This document shows, one piece after another, positions 1 to 7,616 of a DNA stretch of 62,308 nucleotides. This DNA comes from Planctomycetota bacterium (GTDB lineage Bacteria > Planctomycetota > UBA1135 > GCA-002686595): NCBI GenBank assembly GCA_016220085.1, contig JACRIN010000074.1:1-62308 (forward strand), given 5' to 3'. Made by a program: the position numbers and the translations under genes. Under the pieces are notes generated by a model, which was given only the letters and a program-made list of their open reading frames with translations, made no database searches and was not told where the DNA came from. Numbering within the stretch: the stretch's first letter is position 1; every line of letters starts with the position of its first letter.

Positions 1-432
1 CGCGAACCGAGCGCCGACGAACTGTTGGCGATGGCCTACGCGGACGGCGAGCTCGGCGCCGCCGCGCGGCGTGAATTCGAGGCGCGACTCGCGAACGAGC
101 CCGCGCTGGTGCGCGAGGTCGCCGAGCACCTGCGGCTCGACGTCCTGGCGCGCAGCGCGGCCGGACCGGAGCCCGCGGACTTCGAGTGGAAGCGGTTGTC
201 TCGAGACACGCTGCAGCGCGGCGGACTCGGGCTCGGTTGGACGCTGCTCTTGGTCGGCGCGCTCGCGCTGCTCGTGTGGAGCGGCTGGACGATCGCCGTG
301 TGCGAACTCGACCTCGCCGCGAAGCTCGCGCTCGCCGCGGTCGGCCTCGGCGTCGTGCTCGTCGGCGCCTTCACGCTGCGCGCGCGCCTCGCGACGCTGC
401 ACCTCGACCCCTACCGGGACATCGAACGATGA
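1..432 (+). CDS. C-terminal part of an anti-sigma-factor-like membrane protein (5' end outside window)
   Basis: The frame is open from base 1, so the start lies upstream of the window; TTG at 25 and ATG at 31 are internal candidates only. The visible N-terminal stretch (ADELLAMAYADGEL-like) resembles the first helix of planctomycete anti-sigma or zinc-finger-type regulators, but no zinc ligands are seen. Two hydrophobic segments follow (around residues 78-98 and 104-124 counted from base 1), so the protein is membrane-bound with a short soluble tail. Its stop overlaps the next start codon (ATGA at 429-432), so the two genes are probably translated together. The function is only suggested; a plain two-helix membrane protein is equally possible. 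Confidence 0.6.
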   Translation, partial: REPSADELLAMAYADGELGAAARREFEARLANEPALVREVAEHLRLDVLARSAAGPEPADFEWKRLSRDTLQRGGLGLGWTLLLVGALALLVWSGWTIAVCELDLAAKLALAAVGLGVVLVGAFTLRARLATLHLDPYRDIER

Positions 433-752
433 TCGTCGTCACCACCGACCTGATCCCCGGCCGCGAGATCGTCGAGACGCTCGGCTTGGTGCGCGGCAAC
501 TCCGTGCGCGCCCGACACGCATTGCGCGTCGTCGCCGCGGTGTTCAAGCAGTTCTTCGGCGGCGAGGTGCACGAGTACACCAAGTTGCTCGCCGAGACGC
601 GCGAGCAAGCGCTCGATCGCATGCTCGCCGAAGCGCGCGCGCAGGGCGCGGACGCGGTCGTCGGCGTCCGCTTCGCGTCGAGCGAGATCTCCGCCGCGGC
701 GGCCGAGTTCATGGCCTACGGCACCGCGGTCAAGCTCGCGCCCAAGCGCTGA
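429..752 (+). CDS. YbjQ/UPF0145 family protein (heavy-metal-binding domain)
   Basis: This 107-residue protein matches the UPF0145 (YbjQ, DUF74) family along its full length. It has the opening VTTDLIPGREIVETLGLVRG block, the GGEVHEYTKLL block, the helix ending AREQALDRM, the conserved GADAVVGVRF strand and the closing AYGTAVKL. The family forms a pentameric ring of unknown cellular role that has been linked to metal binding by structure only. The start is the ATG of the ATGA overlap with the preceding membrane protein, which supports one operon. There is no signal peptide, so it is cytoplasmic. Family assignment is secure; function is not known. Confidence 0.92.
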   Translation: MIVVTTDLIPGREIVETLGLVRGNSVRARHALRVVAAVFKQFFGGEVHEYTKLLAETREQALDRMLAEARAQGADAVVGVRFASSEISAAAAEFMAYGTAVKLAPKR

Positions 753-757
753 CGCGC

Positions 758-825
758 GGGGCTCGCCCCAAAAACAGCACGATGCCCGGCTGCGTCCCCC
801 ATGACACAGGAGCCAAAGCCGGGCA
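758..825. repeat. REP-like inverted repeat between convergent genes
   Basis: TGCCCGGCT (783-791) is exactly mirrored by AGCCGGGCA (817-825) around a 25-nt loop. A small GGGG-ctcg-CCCC hairpin followed by five A sits just before it (758-774). The pair lies between the convergent YbjQ and CBS genes, so it could end transcription from either side or be a REP-type palindrome. No second copy was noticed in this window. Confidence 0.45.
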
Positions 826-840
826 CCGAGACCGACGCGC

Positions 841-1338
841 TCAGCCGACGCGCGCCAAGTAGCGGACGACGTCGCTGTTCGTCAGGATTCCGACCAGGCG
901 TCCCTTCTCGACCACCAGCACTCGATGGACCCCGTGGTCCACCAGGGTTTCGCACACGAGCTTCACGCTCGCATCCGGCGTGACCGCGACGACTTCCGGG
1001 TTCATCCAGTCGCCGACCGTCTCGCCTTGTTCGTTGTCGCCTTGGTACTCGTCCATCGCGAGGATCTCGTCCTCGTCGAACTCGTCTTCGTTGTAGGCGT
1101 TCCACGCGCTGCCCGGGTTCTCCTCGGGCGACTTCGCCGCGCGCATGCGCTCCGGCCGCGCGACGTCCTTGAGCGAGAGCACGCCGACCAACGCGCCCGA
1201 AGAGTCCGTCACCGGCGCGCCCGAGATTTTCGCTTCCTCGAAGACGCGCAACGCGTCGACGATCTGCATCCCAGCGGTGAGCTGAACGACGTGATGGCGC
1301 ATCAGGTCGCGGGCTTTGACTTTGTTGACGTCGAGCAT
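841..1338 (-). CDS. CBS-pair domain protein with acidic linker
   Basis: This 165-residue cytoplasmic protein has two CBS domains (about residues 8-62 and 108-162) that should form one Bateman module and bind an adenosine ligand. The first has the SGAPVTDSSGALVGVLSLKDV pattern and the second the GVHRVLVVEKGRLVGILTNSDV pattern. Between them lies an unusually long, acidic linker (about 45 residues, rich in Asp, Glu, Asn). I chose the ATG at 1338 because a strong GGAGGTA ribosome site lies 8 nt upstream (1345-1351); the longer ORF to 1392 lacks one. No effector domain is attached, so it is a stand-alone sensor or regulator whose partner is unknown. Confidence 0.9.
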   Translation of the reverse strand: MLDVNKVKARDLMRHHVVQLTAGMQIVDALRVFEEAKISGAPVTDSSGALVGVLSLKDVARPERMRAAKSPEENPGSAWNAYNEDEFDEDEILAMDEYQGDNEQGETVGDWMNPEVVAVTPDASVKLVCETLVDHGVHRVLVVEKGRLVGILTNSDVVRYLARVG

Positions 1339-1434
1339 GGTCCGTACCTCCTGCGCCGCAGAAATCGCCGCGCACATGAGCCACCTGAACACGGAAAGGC
1401 GCGCAGTGCTCTACGTCGTGCTTCGAAGATCCCG

Positions 1435-2142
1435 CTACGCTCTGGGGAGCAGGCCCCACGCGTCGAGCAGGGTCGCGACGGCGAGCGGAACGGGCTCGCT
1501 CTGCGCGAGCCGATGCTCCAACGTCACGCACAGTCGCTCGAGGTCGTCGGGCGTGTCGATGTCGAAGCTCGACGGGAGTTCCGCGCACTCGAGCCCGTGC
1601 TCGCGCGCGAGCGCGAGCGTCCGCGCGAGCAAGTTTTCGGTCGCCGGCATCACGCCCTCGAAGAGCCCCGGCACGTCGCGCGCGAGGCCGAGCAGCGCGA
1701 AGCCGCCGTGCTCGTCGGGAACGGCGACCAGCTCCGCGCCGCGCCGCATCGCGCGGTGAGCGGCGATCACCGTGTCGGTCGCGAGCAGCGGCGCATCGGC
1801 GACGAGAGCCACGGTGCTCTGCCGCGGCCGTTCGTTCCATTCGAGCGTGAAGAAGCTCGCCAACCGCTCGCCGAGCTCCGCGCCGGGCGGCGCTTCGTAG
1901 CGCGCGAGCCCGGGATAGCGCTCCTCGAACCACGCGACGTCCGCGGCGTCGTCGACGCAGAGCGCGGTGTCGAACTTGCGCGAGCCCGCGCGACAACGCG
2001 CGACCACGTCGTCCTGCAACGCGCGCGCGAGCTCGGTGGCGAGCCACGGTCCGAGCACGGGGTGCAGGTGCAGCTTGACCCGGCCGGGGAGCGGTCGCTC
2101 GGTGAAGATCGCCGTCAGAGCGCTTTCGAATCGTCCGGCCAC
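1435..2142 (-). CDS. TIGR04282/DUF2064-type glycosyltransferase (CofC-like nucleotidyltransferase fold)
   Basis: About 235 residues with the GT-A-like fold of the rSAM/selenodomain-associated transferase 1 (TIGR04282) family. The family P-x-P-G-x-V-K motif is present as ERPLPGRVKLHL near the N-terminus. A nucleotide-binding VALVADAPLLATDTV block and a late GGFALLGL block follow, ending with DIDTPDDLERL (the usual DvDTpeDl). The start is uncertain: GTG at 2142 gives a protein beginning only 20 residues before the motif, as is normal, but no ribosome site is clear. The protein is cytoplasmic. The donor and acceptor are not predictable. It is transcribed divergently from the squalene-cyclase-repeat gene. 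Confidence 0.8.
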   Translation of the reverse strand: MAGRFESALTAIFTERPLPGRVKLHLHPVLGPWLATELARALQDDVVARCRAGSRKFDTALCVDDAADVAWFEERYPGLARYEAPPGAELGERLASFFTLEWNERPRQSTVALVADAPLLATDTVIAAHRAMRRGAELVAVPDEHGGFALLGLARDVPGLFEGVMPATENLLARTLALAREHGLECAELPSSFDIDTPDDLERLCVTLEHRLAQSEPVPLAVATLLDAWGLLPRA

Positions 2143-2265
2143 GTCGGTACCGTCGTCGACCCGGAGGCTAGCCCCCGGATTCGGACGGAACGAGCGTGCG
2201 CGCCGTAAACCGCCGGCCGTGCGGTGCGTTCCGCGCCGAGCGCTCGCACTCCGGCCCCTACTGAC

Positions 2266-2271
2266 TACGAT
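2266..2271 (+). promoter_or_regulatory. -10 box TACGAT of a probable leaderless promoter
   Basis: TACGAT ends exactly 6 nt before the ATG at 2278 and no ribosome site is present, so transcription would begin at the start codon. See the pattern repeated before five other genes. Confidence 0.5.
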
Positions 2272-2277
2272 CTCGGC

Positions 2278-4029
2278 ATGCTGCAGCATCCTCTTCGCGC
2301 GCTCGGCGCGCTCGTCGCCCTGACCGTCCTTTTCGTCGCCCGCGTCGCCGCCCAGGGCGGAGAGCTCAACGTCGCAAGCGAGGTCCAAGGCAGCGTCCGC
2401 GCCCTGCGCGCGACCCAAGACCCGGTCACCGGTGCGTACGGCGGCGGCGTCGCCGGCACCGCGTGGGCGCTGCGCGCATTCGCGGAGTGCCCCGATCGCT
2501 ACCGCGCGGGCGACGGACCGTGGGTTCGCCGCGCGATGGACTTCTTGGTCTCGAAGCAAGCGGCCGACGGCTCGATCGCCGACGCCGGCGCGACCGGAGA
2601 AGCGCGCGCGGAGCAGACGCGCCTCGCCGCCGCGGCGCTGACGGTGCTCGCCGACGCCACCGTGCAGGAGCCGCTCGCGAAGACGCTCGAACACCTCGGC
2701 AAGTCGGGACTCGAGGGTCCGGGTTGGGACGCGGATGGCGAGCCAGAGTCCGCGGAGAAAGCGACCGCGCTCGCGACGCAACTGCTCGCCAGGCGCGGCG
2801 CGGACAAGCTGTTCGAGGGACCGCGCGGCAAGGTGATCGAGACCGCGAGCGCGATCGTCACGCTCTCCGGTTGCGAGCGCGTGCTCGCGAAGAGCCGCAA
2901 GAAGCCCGAGCCGAAGCCGACGAACGCGCTGCCGCCGTTCGCGCCCGCGGACCGCGCCGCGGCGCTCGAAGCGATCCGTTCGGGCGCGAAGTTCCTCGCC
3001 TCGACCGGTCCCGACGGCAAGTTCGGCGCGCCGGGCTCGCCCGACGCCGGCATCACCGCGATGTGCGTCGCCGCGTTGCTGGTCGCGCCCGAGCCGCGCG
3101 ATCCGGCGGTGCAAGCGTCGATCGACGGCGGCCTGAAGTGGCTCCTGTCGCTGCAAAAGCCCGACGGCTCGATCCACGACGGCAAGCTCGCCAACTACGT
3201 CACCAGCGCCTCGATCATGGCGCTCTCGCGCGCCGGTCGTTCGAAGCACGAGGAAGCGATCGGCAAGGCGCGCGCGTTCCTGCAGACGCTGCAGATGGAC
3301 GAAGGCGAGGGTTACAGCGAAGGCGATCGCTACTACGGCGGCATCGGGTACGGCTCGACCGAGCGGCCGGACCTCTCGAACCTACAGATGGCGCTCGAGG
3401 CGCTGCACGACGCGGGCCTCGCCGAGAGCGATCCGACGTTCCAGAAGGCGATCCGCTTCCTGCAACGCTGCCAGAATCGCTCGGAGTCCAGCGACGTCGA
3501 GATCGTCGACGGCGAGCTCACGATCGTCGCGGGCGATGATGGCGGCTCCGGCTACGCGCCCGGCGATTCCAAGGCGGGCTTCGTCGAGCTCCCGGACGGC
3601 CGCAAGATCCCGCGCTCGTACGGCTCGATGACCTACGCGCTGCTGAAGTGCATGATCTTTGCCGGCATCGCGAAGGACGATCCGCGCGTGCAAGCGGCGT
3701 TCGACTGGTGCCAGAAGAACTACACGCTCGATGTCAACCCGGGCTTCGTCGCGGGTTCGGATCCGACCGCGGCGTACCAAGGGCTCTTCTACTACTTCCA
3801 CACGATGGCGCGCGCGCTCGACACGCTGGGCACCGATTCGCTCGTCGACGGCGCGGGCAAGACCCGCAACTGGCGCGCGGAGCTCTGCGGCCGGCTGGTT
3901 TCGATGCAGAGCAAGATCGACAAGTCCTGGCTCAACCAGAACTCGCCGCGGTGGTTCGAGGGCAATCCGTTGCTCGCGACCTCGTACGCGCTGCTGGCGC
4001 TCGACTCGGCGTTGCCGAAGGCGAACTGA
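2278..4029 (+). CDS. Secreted prenyltransferase/squalene-cyclase repeat protein
   Basis: A 583-residue exported protein: residues 1-25 form a signal peptide (Arg, then a hydrophobic core, then ARVAAQG). The mature part is built of alpha-alpha barrel repeats of the squalene cyclase/prenyltransferase type, recognisable by AADGSIADAG, LQKPDGSIHDGKLANYVTSASIMAL and GSMTYALLKC. Planctomycetes carry many such terpene-cyclase-fold proteins of unknown substrate. The catalytic DxDD motif of true squalene-hopene cyclases is not evident, so enzymatic cyclisation is unlikely. The gene follows a leaderless-type TACGAT box and is followed 11 nt later by a FAH-family gene, possibly co-transcribed. Confidence 0.85.
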   Translation: MLQHPLRALGALVALTVLFVARVAAQGGELNVASEVQGSVRALRATQDPVTGAYGGGVAGTAWALRAFAECPDRYRAGDGPWVRRAMDFLVSKQAADGSIADAGATGEARAEQTRLAAAALTVLADATVQEPLAKTLEHLGKSGLEGPGWDADGEPESAEKATALATQLLARRGADKLFEGPRGKVIETASAIVTLSGCERVLAKSRKKPEPKPTNALPPFAPADRAAALEAIRSGAKFLASTGPDGKFGAPGSPDAGITAMCVAALLVAPEPRDPAVQASIDGGLKWLLSLQKPDGSIHDGKLANYVTSASIMALSRAGRSKHEEAIGKARAFLQTLQMDEGEGYSEGDRYYGGIGYGSTERPDLSNLQMALEALHDAGLAESDPTFQKAIRFLQRCQNRSESSDVEIVDGELTIVAGDDGGSGYAPGDSKAGFVELPDGRKIPRSYGSMTYALLKCMIFAGIAKDDPRVQAAFDWCQKNYTLDVNPGFVAGSDPTAAYQGLFYYFHTMARALDTLGTDSLVDGAGKTRNWRAELCGRLVSMQSKIDKSWLNQNSPRWFEGNPLLATSYALLALDSALPKAN

Positions 4030-4040
4030 CGGGACGCGCG

Positions 4041-4940
4041 ATGGCAGCCAAGAGCGTGCGGGTGTTCCGCGTCGCCGCCGGAGCGACGACGCGGTGGGTG
4101 CTCGAGGCGGACGGTCGCACCCACGATCTCTCGGCGTGGCTCGCGGAGCACGAGCCCGCGCTCGGCGCCGACCTCGCGGCGCTCTTCGCGCGCGGCTTCT
4201 TCGAGCGCACGCGGCTCGGGCGCGTGCTCGCGTCCGGCGCACTGCGCGCGTGCGCCGCGCCGGGACCGCACGCCGTCGCGGTGCCGGTCGATCCCGCGCA
4301 GGTCGGCAAGATCCTCGCGCTCGGCAAGAACTTCCGCGAGCACGCCGCCGAGTTCGGCGAGCAAGTCCCCGAGGAACCGCTCTTCTTCAACAAACTCCCG
4401 GAGACGCTGGTCCCCCACGGCTCGATCGTCGCGCCGCCGGCGTGGTACGCGGCGCGCTTCGATCACGAGGCCGAGCTCTGCGTCGTGGTCTCGAAGGGCG
4501 GCAAGTCGATCCCCGCGGCGCGCGCGCTCGAGCACGTCGGCGGCTACACGGTCGCGAACGACCTGACGCTGCGGACGTTGCAGGGCTCCGACCGCGACAA
4601 GAAGTACCCGTGGTTCCGAGCGAAGAACTTCGACGGCGCGTGTCCGCTCGGGCCCTGCTTCGTGCCGCGCGACTTCTTCGACCTCGCGGACGCGCGGGTC
4701 GGGGCGCGCGTCAACGGCGCCGTGCGCCAGAGCGCATCGACCAAGGATCTCGTCGTCGATGTCGCGCACGCGCTCGAGTTCGTGTCGAGCCACCTGACGC
4801 TCGCGCCGCTCGACCTGATCCTGATGGGCACGCCGTCGGGCGTCGGACCGCTCGCCGACGGCGACGAAGTCGTCTGCAGCGTGCAGGGGATCGGCGAGCT
4901 CGCGACGCGCATCGCGCGCCCCGCCGCGGTCAAAGCGTGA
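4041..4940 (+). CDS. Fumarylacetoacetate hydrolase family protein
   Basis: This 299-residue cytoplasmic enzyme has the FAH C-terminal fold: KILALGKNFREHAAEFG at the domain start, FDHEAELCVVV carrying the acidic metal ligands, GGYTVANDLTLRT, the RAKNFDGACPLGP loop, and DLILMGTPSGVGPL near the end. Family members hydrolyse or decarboxylate 2,4-diketo acids in aromatic or sugar catabolism with Mg2+. Residues 1-85 are a divergent N-terminal domain. The ATG at 4041 follows the previous stop by 11 nt. Its 3' end overlaps the convergent SDR gene by 11 bp (4930-4940). The exact substrate cannot be inferred. Confidence 0.9.
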   Translation: MAAKSVRVFRVAAGATTRWVLEADGRTHDLSAWLAEHEPALGADLAALFARGFFERTRLGRVLASGALRACAAPGPHAVAVPVDPAQVGKILALGKNFREHAAEFGEQVPEEPLFFNKLPETLVPHGSIVAPPAWYAARFDHEAELCVVVSKGGKSIPAARALEHVGGYTVANDLTLRTLQGSDRDKKYPWFRAKNFDGACPLGPCFVPRDFFDLADARVGARVNGAVRQSASTKDLVVDVAHALEFVSSHLTLAPLDLILMGTPSGVGPLADGDEVVCSVQGIGELATRIARPAAVKA

Positions 4941-5649
4941 AGCCGCCGCCGACCTCGAGGTTGGCGCCGGTGACGTAGCCCGCTTCGTCGGAAACGAGCC
5001 ACGCGACCGCCGCCGCGATCTCCTCGGGCGTGCCGAAACGCCCGAGCGGGACCTTCGCGGCGAGCTTGGGATCGAACGTCTCGTCGGCCGCGTGCGGATG
5101 CGGGATCACGCCCGGCGAGACGACGTTGACGCGCACGCCGTGGCGCCCTTCTTCGGCGGCGAGGGAACGCGCGAGCACGATCAACGCCGACTTCGCGGCC
5201 GCGTACGCCGCCATCTCGCGCTTCGCACGCAGGCCTTCGAGCCCGGTGCAGCCGAAGAAGACCAGCGAGCCCTTCGACGCGCGCAGCGCCGAGCGTGCGG
5301 CGCGGGCGACAAGAAACGCGCTCTCGACGTTGTTCGACAAGAGCCGCCGTAGCGTCGCGGGAGCGCACTCGGCGAGCGGGCCGCTCTCGTACTCGCCGAC
5401 GGCGTGCACGACGGTGTCGAGCCGGCCCTCGCGCGCGATCAGCGTCTCGATCAGGCCGACGACGTCCGCCTCGCGCTCGCAATCGCAGCGCAGCGCGTTC
5501 GCACCGAACTCGGCGACCAACGCGCGCGAGCTCTCGTTCTCGCTGCGCCACGCGACGTAGACCTCGTCGCCGCGGCGGGCGAGCTCGCGCGCGACGGCGA
5601 GCCCGAGCCCGCGGGCGCCGCCGGTGACCAACGCGACTTTCTCTTGCAC
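4930..5649 (-). CDS. SDR-family oxidoreductase (FabG-like)
   Basis: This 239-residue classical short-chain dehydrogenase has VALVTGGARGLGLAVA at residues 5-20 as the NAD(P)-binding glycine motif. The usual NNAG is changed to AVGEYESGPL, and the catalytic Tyr-Lys is in AAYAAAKSALIVLA. The C-terminal block is VNVVSPGVI followed by GFGTP-like and VTGANLEVGGGF. This closely follows the FabG (3-oxoacyl-ACP reductase) subgroup, but many relatives reduce other carbonyls. The start is GTG at 5649 with TAGGCT exactly 6 nt upstream, another leaderless arrangement. It is convergent with and overlaps the FAH gene, so it is probably regulated separately. Confidence 0.9.
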   Translation of the reverse strand: MQEKVALVTGGARGLGLAVARELARRGDEVYVAWRSENESSRALVAEFGANALRCDCEREADVVGLIETLIAREGRLDTVVHAVGEYESGPLAECAPATLRRLLSNNVESAFLVARAARSALRASKGSLVFFGCTGLEGLRAKREMAAYAAAKSALIVLARSLAAEEGRHGVRVNVVSPGVIPHPHAADETFDPKLAAKVPLGRFGTPEEIAAAVAWLVSDEAGYVTGANLEVGGGFTL

Positions 5650-5655
5650 GCCGCA

Positions 5656-5661
5656 AGCCTA
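5656..5661 (-). promoter_or_regulatory. -10 box TAGGCT of a probable leaderless promoter
   Basis: On the minus strand TAGGCT ends 6 nt before the GTG start of the SDR gene, with no ribosome site between. Confidence 0.4.
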
Positions 5662-5728
5662 CCAACGCCGATGCGCGGCCCGGAGAGCGGGCTCCGGAGC
5701 CGCTCGCGTCGGCGGGCGGCCGCGGGGA

Positions 5729-5734
5729 TAGGAT
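5729..5734 (+). promoter_or_regulatory. -10 box TAGGAT of a probable leaderless promoter
   Basis: TAGGAT ends 6 nt before the ATG at 5741; the intervening bases carry no ribosome site. Confidence 0.45.
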
Positions 5735-5740
5735 CACGGC

Positions 5741-6163
5741 ATGCGGGAAGCCCCCGAGCTCGATCGCGAGGCCGGCGCGCCGATGCCGAACTGGGCGTCG
5801 GCGTTCGAGTCCGCCGGACTCGACGCCGCGTGCGTTCTGACGGTTGCGTGCGCGTTCCACCTCGGACTCGCTGCAGCGCGGCGGGACTGGCCGACGCTCG
5901 GGGTAGGCTTCATTCCGACGCTGCTCTTCGCACTCTGCGCTCGGAGCGCGCTGCGCCACGTTCGTATGCGGCGCGCGCGCACTTGGCGGGCCTATCGCTC
6001 GATCGCAGCGGGCCTCTTGGTGTTCGGAGTCCTGCTCGTGCCGCCCGCGATCGGGACGTCGGTCGGTGGATTCGCCGGCGTCGGCCTGGTGCTCGCATGC
6101 GCGGCGCTGCTGGCGTCGGCGCTCGCGTTCGCGCTGCTCCGCGGTTGCGCGGCGCTCGGGTGA
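5741..6163 (+). CDS. Small four-helix membrane protein, unknown
   Basis: I do not recognise this 140-residue protein. It has about four hydrophobic segments (roughly residues 24-44, 50-68, 88-108 and 112-134), an Arg-rich cytoplasmic loop (RMRRARTWR) between the second and third, and no signal peptidase site. The ATG at 5741 is preceded by a TAGGAT box at leaderless spacing. The next gene encodes another small, unrelated membrane protein 55 nt downstream, so the two may form an operon. It could be an accessory membrane protein; nothing in the sequence says which. Confidence 0.65.
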   Translation: MREAPELDREAGAPMPNWASAFESAGLDAACVLTVACAFHLGLAAARRDWPTLGVGFIPTLLFALCARSALRHVRMRRARTWRAYRSIAAGLLVFGVLLVPPAIGTSVGGFAGVGLVLACAALLASALAFALLRGCAALG

Positions 6164-6218
6164 CGCGAATCGACGGCGAGTCTGGACGACACGCGGAGCG
6201 CAGCGCGCGACACCGACG

Positions 6219-6701
6219 ATGGACCGCAGCGACACGACCTCGAGTTCCGATCCACTGCCGCGAAACGAGCGCACCACGCGCGCGACCGGGATCCTCGTGC
6301 GCATCGATTGGGCAGTGCTCGCGTGCATCGCGCTGATCGCGATCGGTGTAGGCACGGTCGTGGCCGAGGACTGGAACACGCCTCAGCGCTCGCGCACCCT
6401 TGGCACCGCCGCGAAGGCGGGCGTCTTCCTCGGAGCGGCGGCGTGGTACGTGAGCGGCCTGCTGCGTGGCCGCCGGCGGCGACGTCCTCTCGTCTACTGG
6501 GGCGCCGCGTTCACGCTAGCACTGGTCGCCTACGCGACCTTCGTGTTCGCCCTCGACGCCTATCGCGGGGGCCAACTCGGACGCGCGTGCGGCTGGGTTG
6601 GATTCAGCCTCGGCTGCGGCGCTTGCGCCGTAGCGTTGGGCTACAGCTTGTTTCGCGGTCGCGCTCGCCGCGAGTTCCTGCAGCCAGATTCGGCTCTCTG
6701 A
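6219..6701 (+). CDS. Small membrane protein, unknown
   Basis: A 160-residue protein with a polar 27-residue N-terminus (Thr/Ser-rich) and four predicted membrane helices (about residues 31-48, 64-82, 93-112 and 122-142). It has a strongly basic loop RGRRRRRP between helices 2 and 3 and a basic C-terminal tail. I see no recognised domain. It follows the preceding small membrane protein on the same strand and is convergent with lepB 7 nt downstream. The start at 6219 is the first ATG in a frame with good codon use, but no clear ribosome site supports it. Confidence 0.6.
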   Translation: MDRSDTTSSSDPLPRNERTTRATGILVRIDWAVLACIALIAIGVGTVVAEDWNTPQRSRTLGTAAKAGVFLGAAAWYVSGLLRGRRRRRPLVYWGAAFTLALVAYATFVFALDAYRGGQLGRACGWVGFSLGCGACAVALGYSLFRGRARREFLQPDSAL

Positions 6702-6708
6702 ACGCGGC

Positions 6709-7506
6709 TCAGCGCACCGCGCCCGCGCGGTCGAACGGCCACAAGCGCACTTCGACGCGGCCGCGCACGTACTCGGCGGGCACTTGGCCGAAATCGCGGC
6801 TGTCGGACGAGCGCGGGCGGTTGTCGCCGAGCACGAAGAAGTGCGCCGGCTTGACGCGCGTCGCCGAGCGCGAGAGCGGATCGGCGTCCGAGACGTACGG
6901 CTCTTCGAGCGCGACGCCGTTGACCCAGACGATGCCGGCTTCGATCACGACTTCGTCGCCGGGCAGGCCGATCACGCGCTTGATGTAGTCGACGCTCGGA
7001 TCGAGCGGGTACTTGAGCACGACGACGTCGCCGCGCTTCACCTGGCCGAACAGGTACGCGAACGGATCGATCACGATGCGATCGCCGTCGTGGATGCCGG
7101 GCTGCATCGAGCTCCCGCGCACCACCGACAGGTTGAACAACAAGAAGTGCGCGACCGTGAACGCGAGCGAGGCCTGCACGAGGAACGCGACGCTGACGCG
7201 CGTGTCGAAGAGCCCGCGCACGCGGCGGACCGCGCGCTGGAGCAGGCTGAAGCGCGGCGCGGCCGGCGGACGATCCGCTCCGCCGAGCGTCGGCGGGTCG
7301 AGGAAGAGCCCCTCGGGCTCGGGCGTGCGCCCGGGGTGCGGCGGCACGGCGAAGAGCGTCGAGAGGCGCGCGTGGCTCGGTTCGCGCAACTCACGCCCGT
7401 CGAGCTCGGTGCGCGTCGGCAGCGCGGAATCCGGGGCCGCCGCGGACGCCTCGCGCGCCCCGGCGGCGGGCGTGCGTGCAGCTTCGTCGAGCTCCTGCTC
7501 CTGCAT
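6709..7506 (-). CDS. lepB: Signal peptidase I
   Basis: This 265-residue type I signal peptidase cleaves signal peptides of exported proteins at the outer face of the membrane. The catalytic Ser133 lies in VRGSSMQPG just after the membrane helix (about residues 105-128), and the general-base Lys176 lies in DYIKRVIGLPGD. The box E-type HFFVLGDNRPRSSDSRDFG is intact. Unusual is the roughly 100-residue cytoplasmic N-terminal extension, rich in Ala, Pro and Glu, before the single membrane anchor. The many lipoproteins and secreted proteins in this window would be substrates of this or the type II enzyme. It is convergent with the preceding membrane gene. Confidence 0.95.
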   Translation of the reverse strand: MQEQELDEAARTPAAGAREASAAAPDSALPTRTELDGRELREPSHARLSTLFAVPPHPGRTPEPEGLFLDPPTLGGADRPPAAPRFSLLQRAVRRVRGLFDTRVSVAFLVQASLAFTVAHFLLFNLSVVRGSSMQPGIHDGDRIVIDPFAYLFGQVKRGDVVVLKYPLDPSVDYIKRVIGLPGDEVVIEAGIVWVNGVALEEPYVSDADPLSRSATRVKPAHFFVLGDNRPRSSDSRDFGQVPAEYVRGRVEVRLWPFDRAGAVR

Positions 7507-7616
7507 GCGCTGCTTATCGGGAGCGACCGCCTCGAACCCTTAGCGGCCGGCGCGCTCCGCAAGAGGCGCGCAAGGGGCGTTTCGCGGTTCCGCCCGAAGC
7601 CGTAGCCTCTGGGCCC

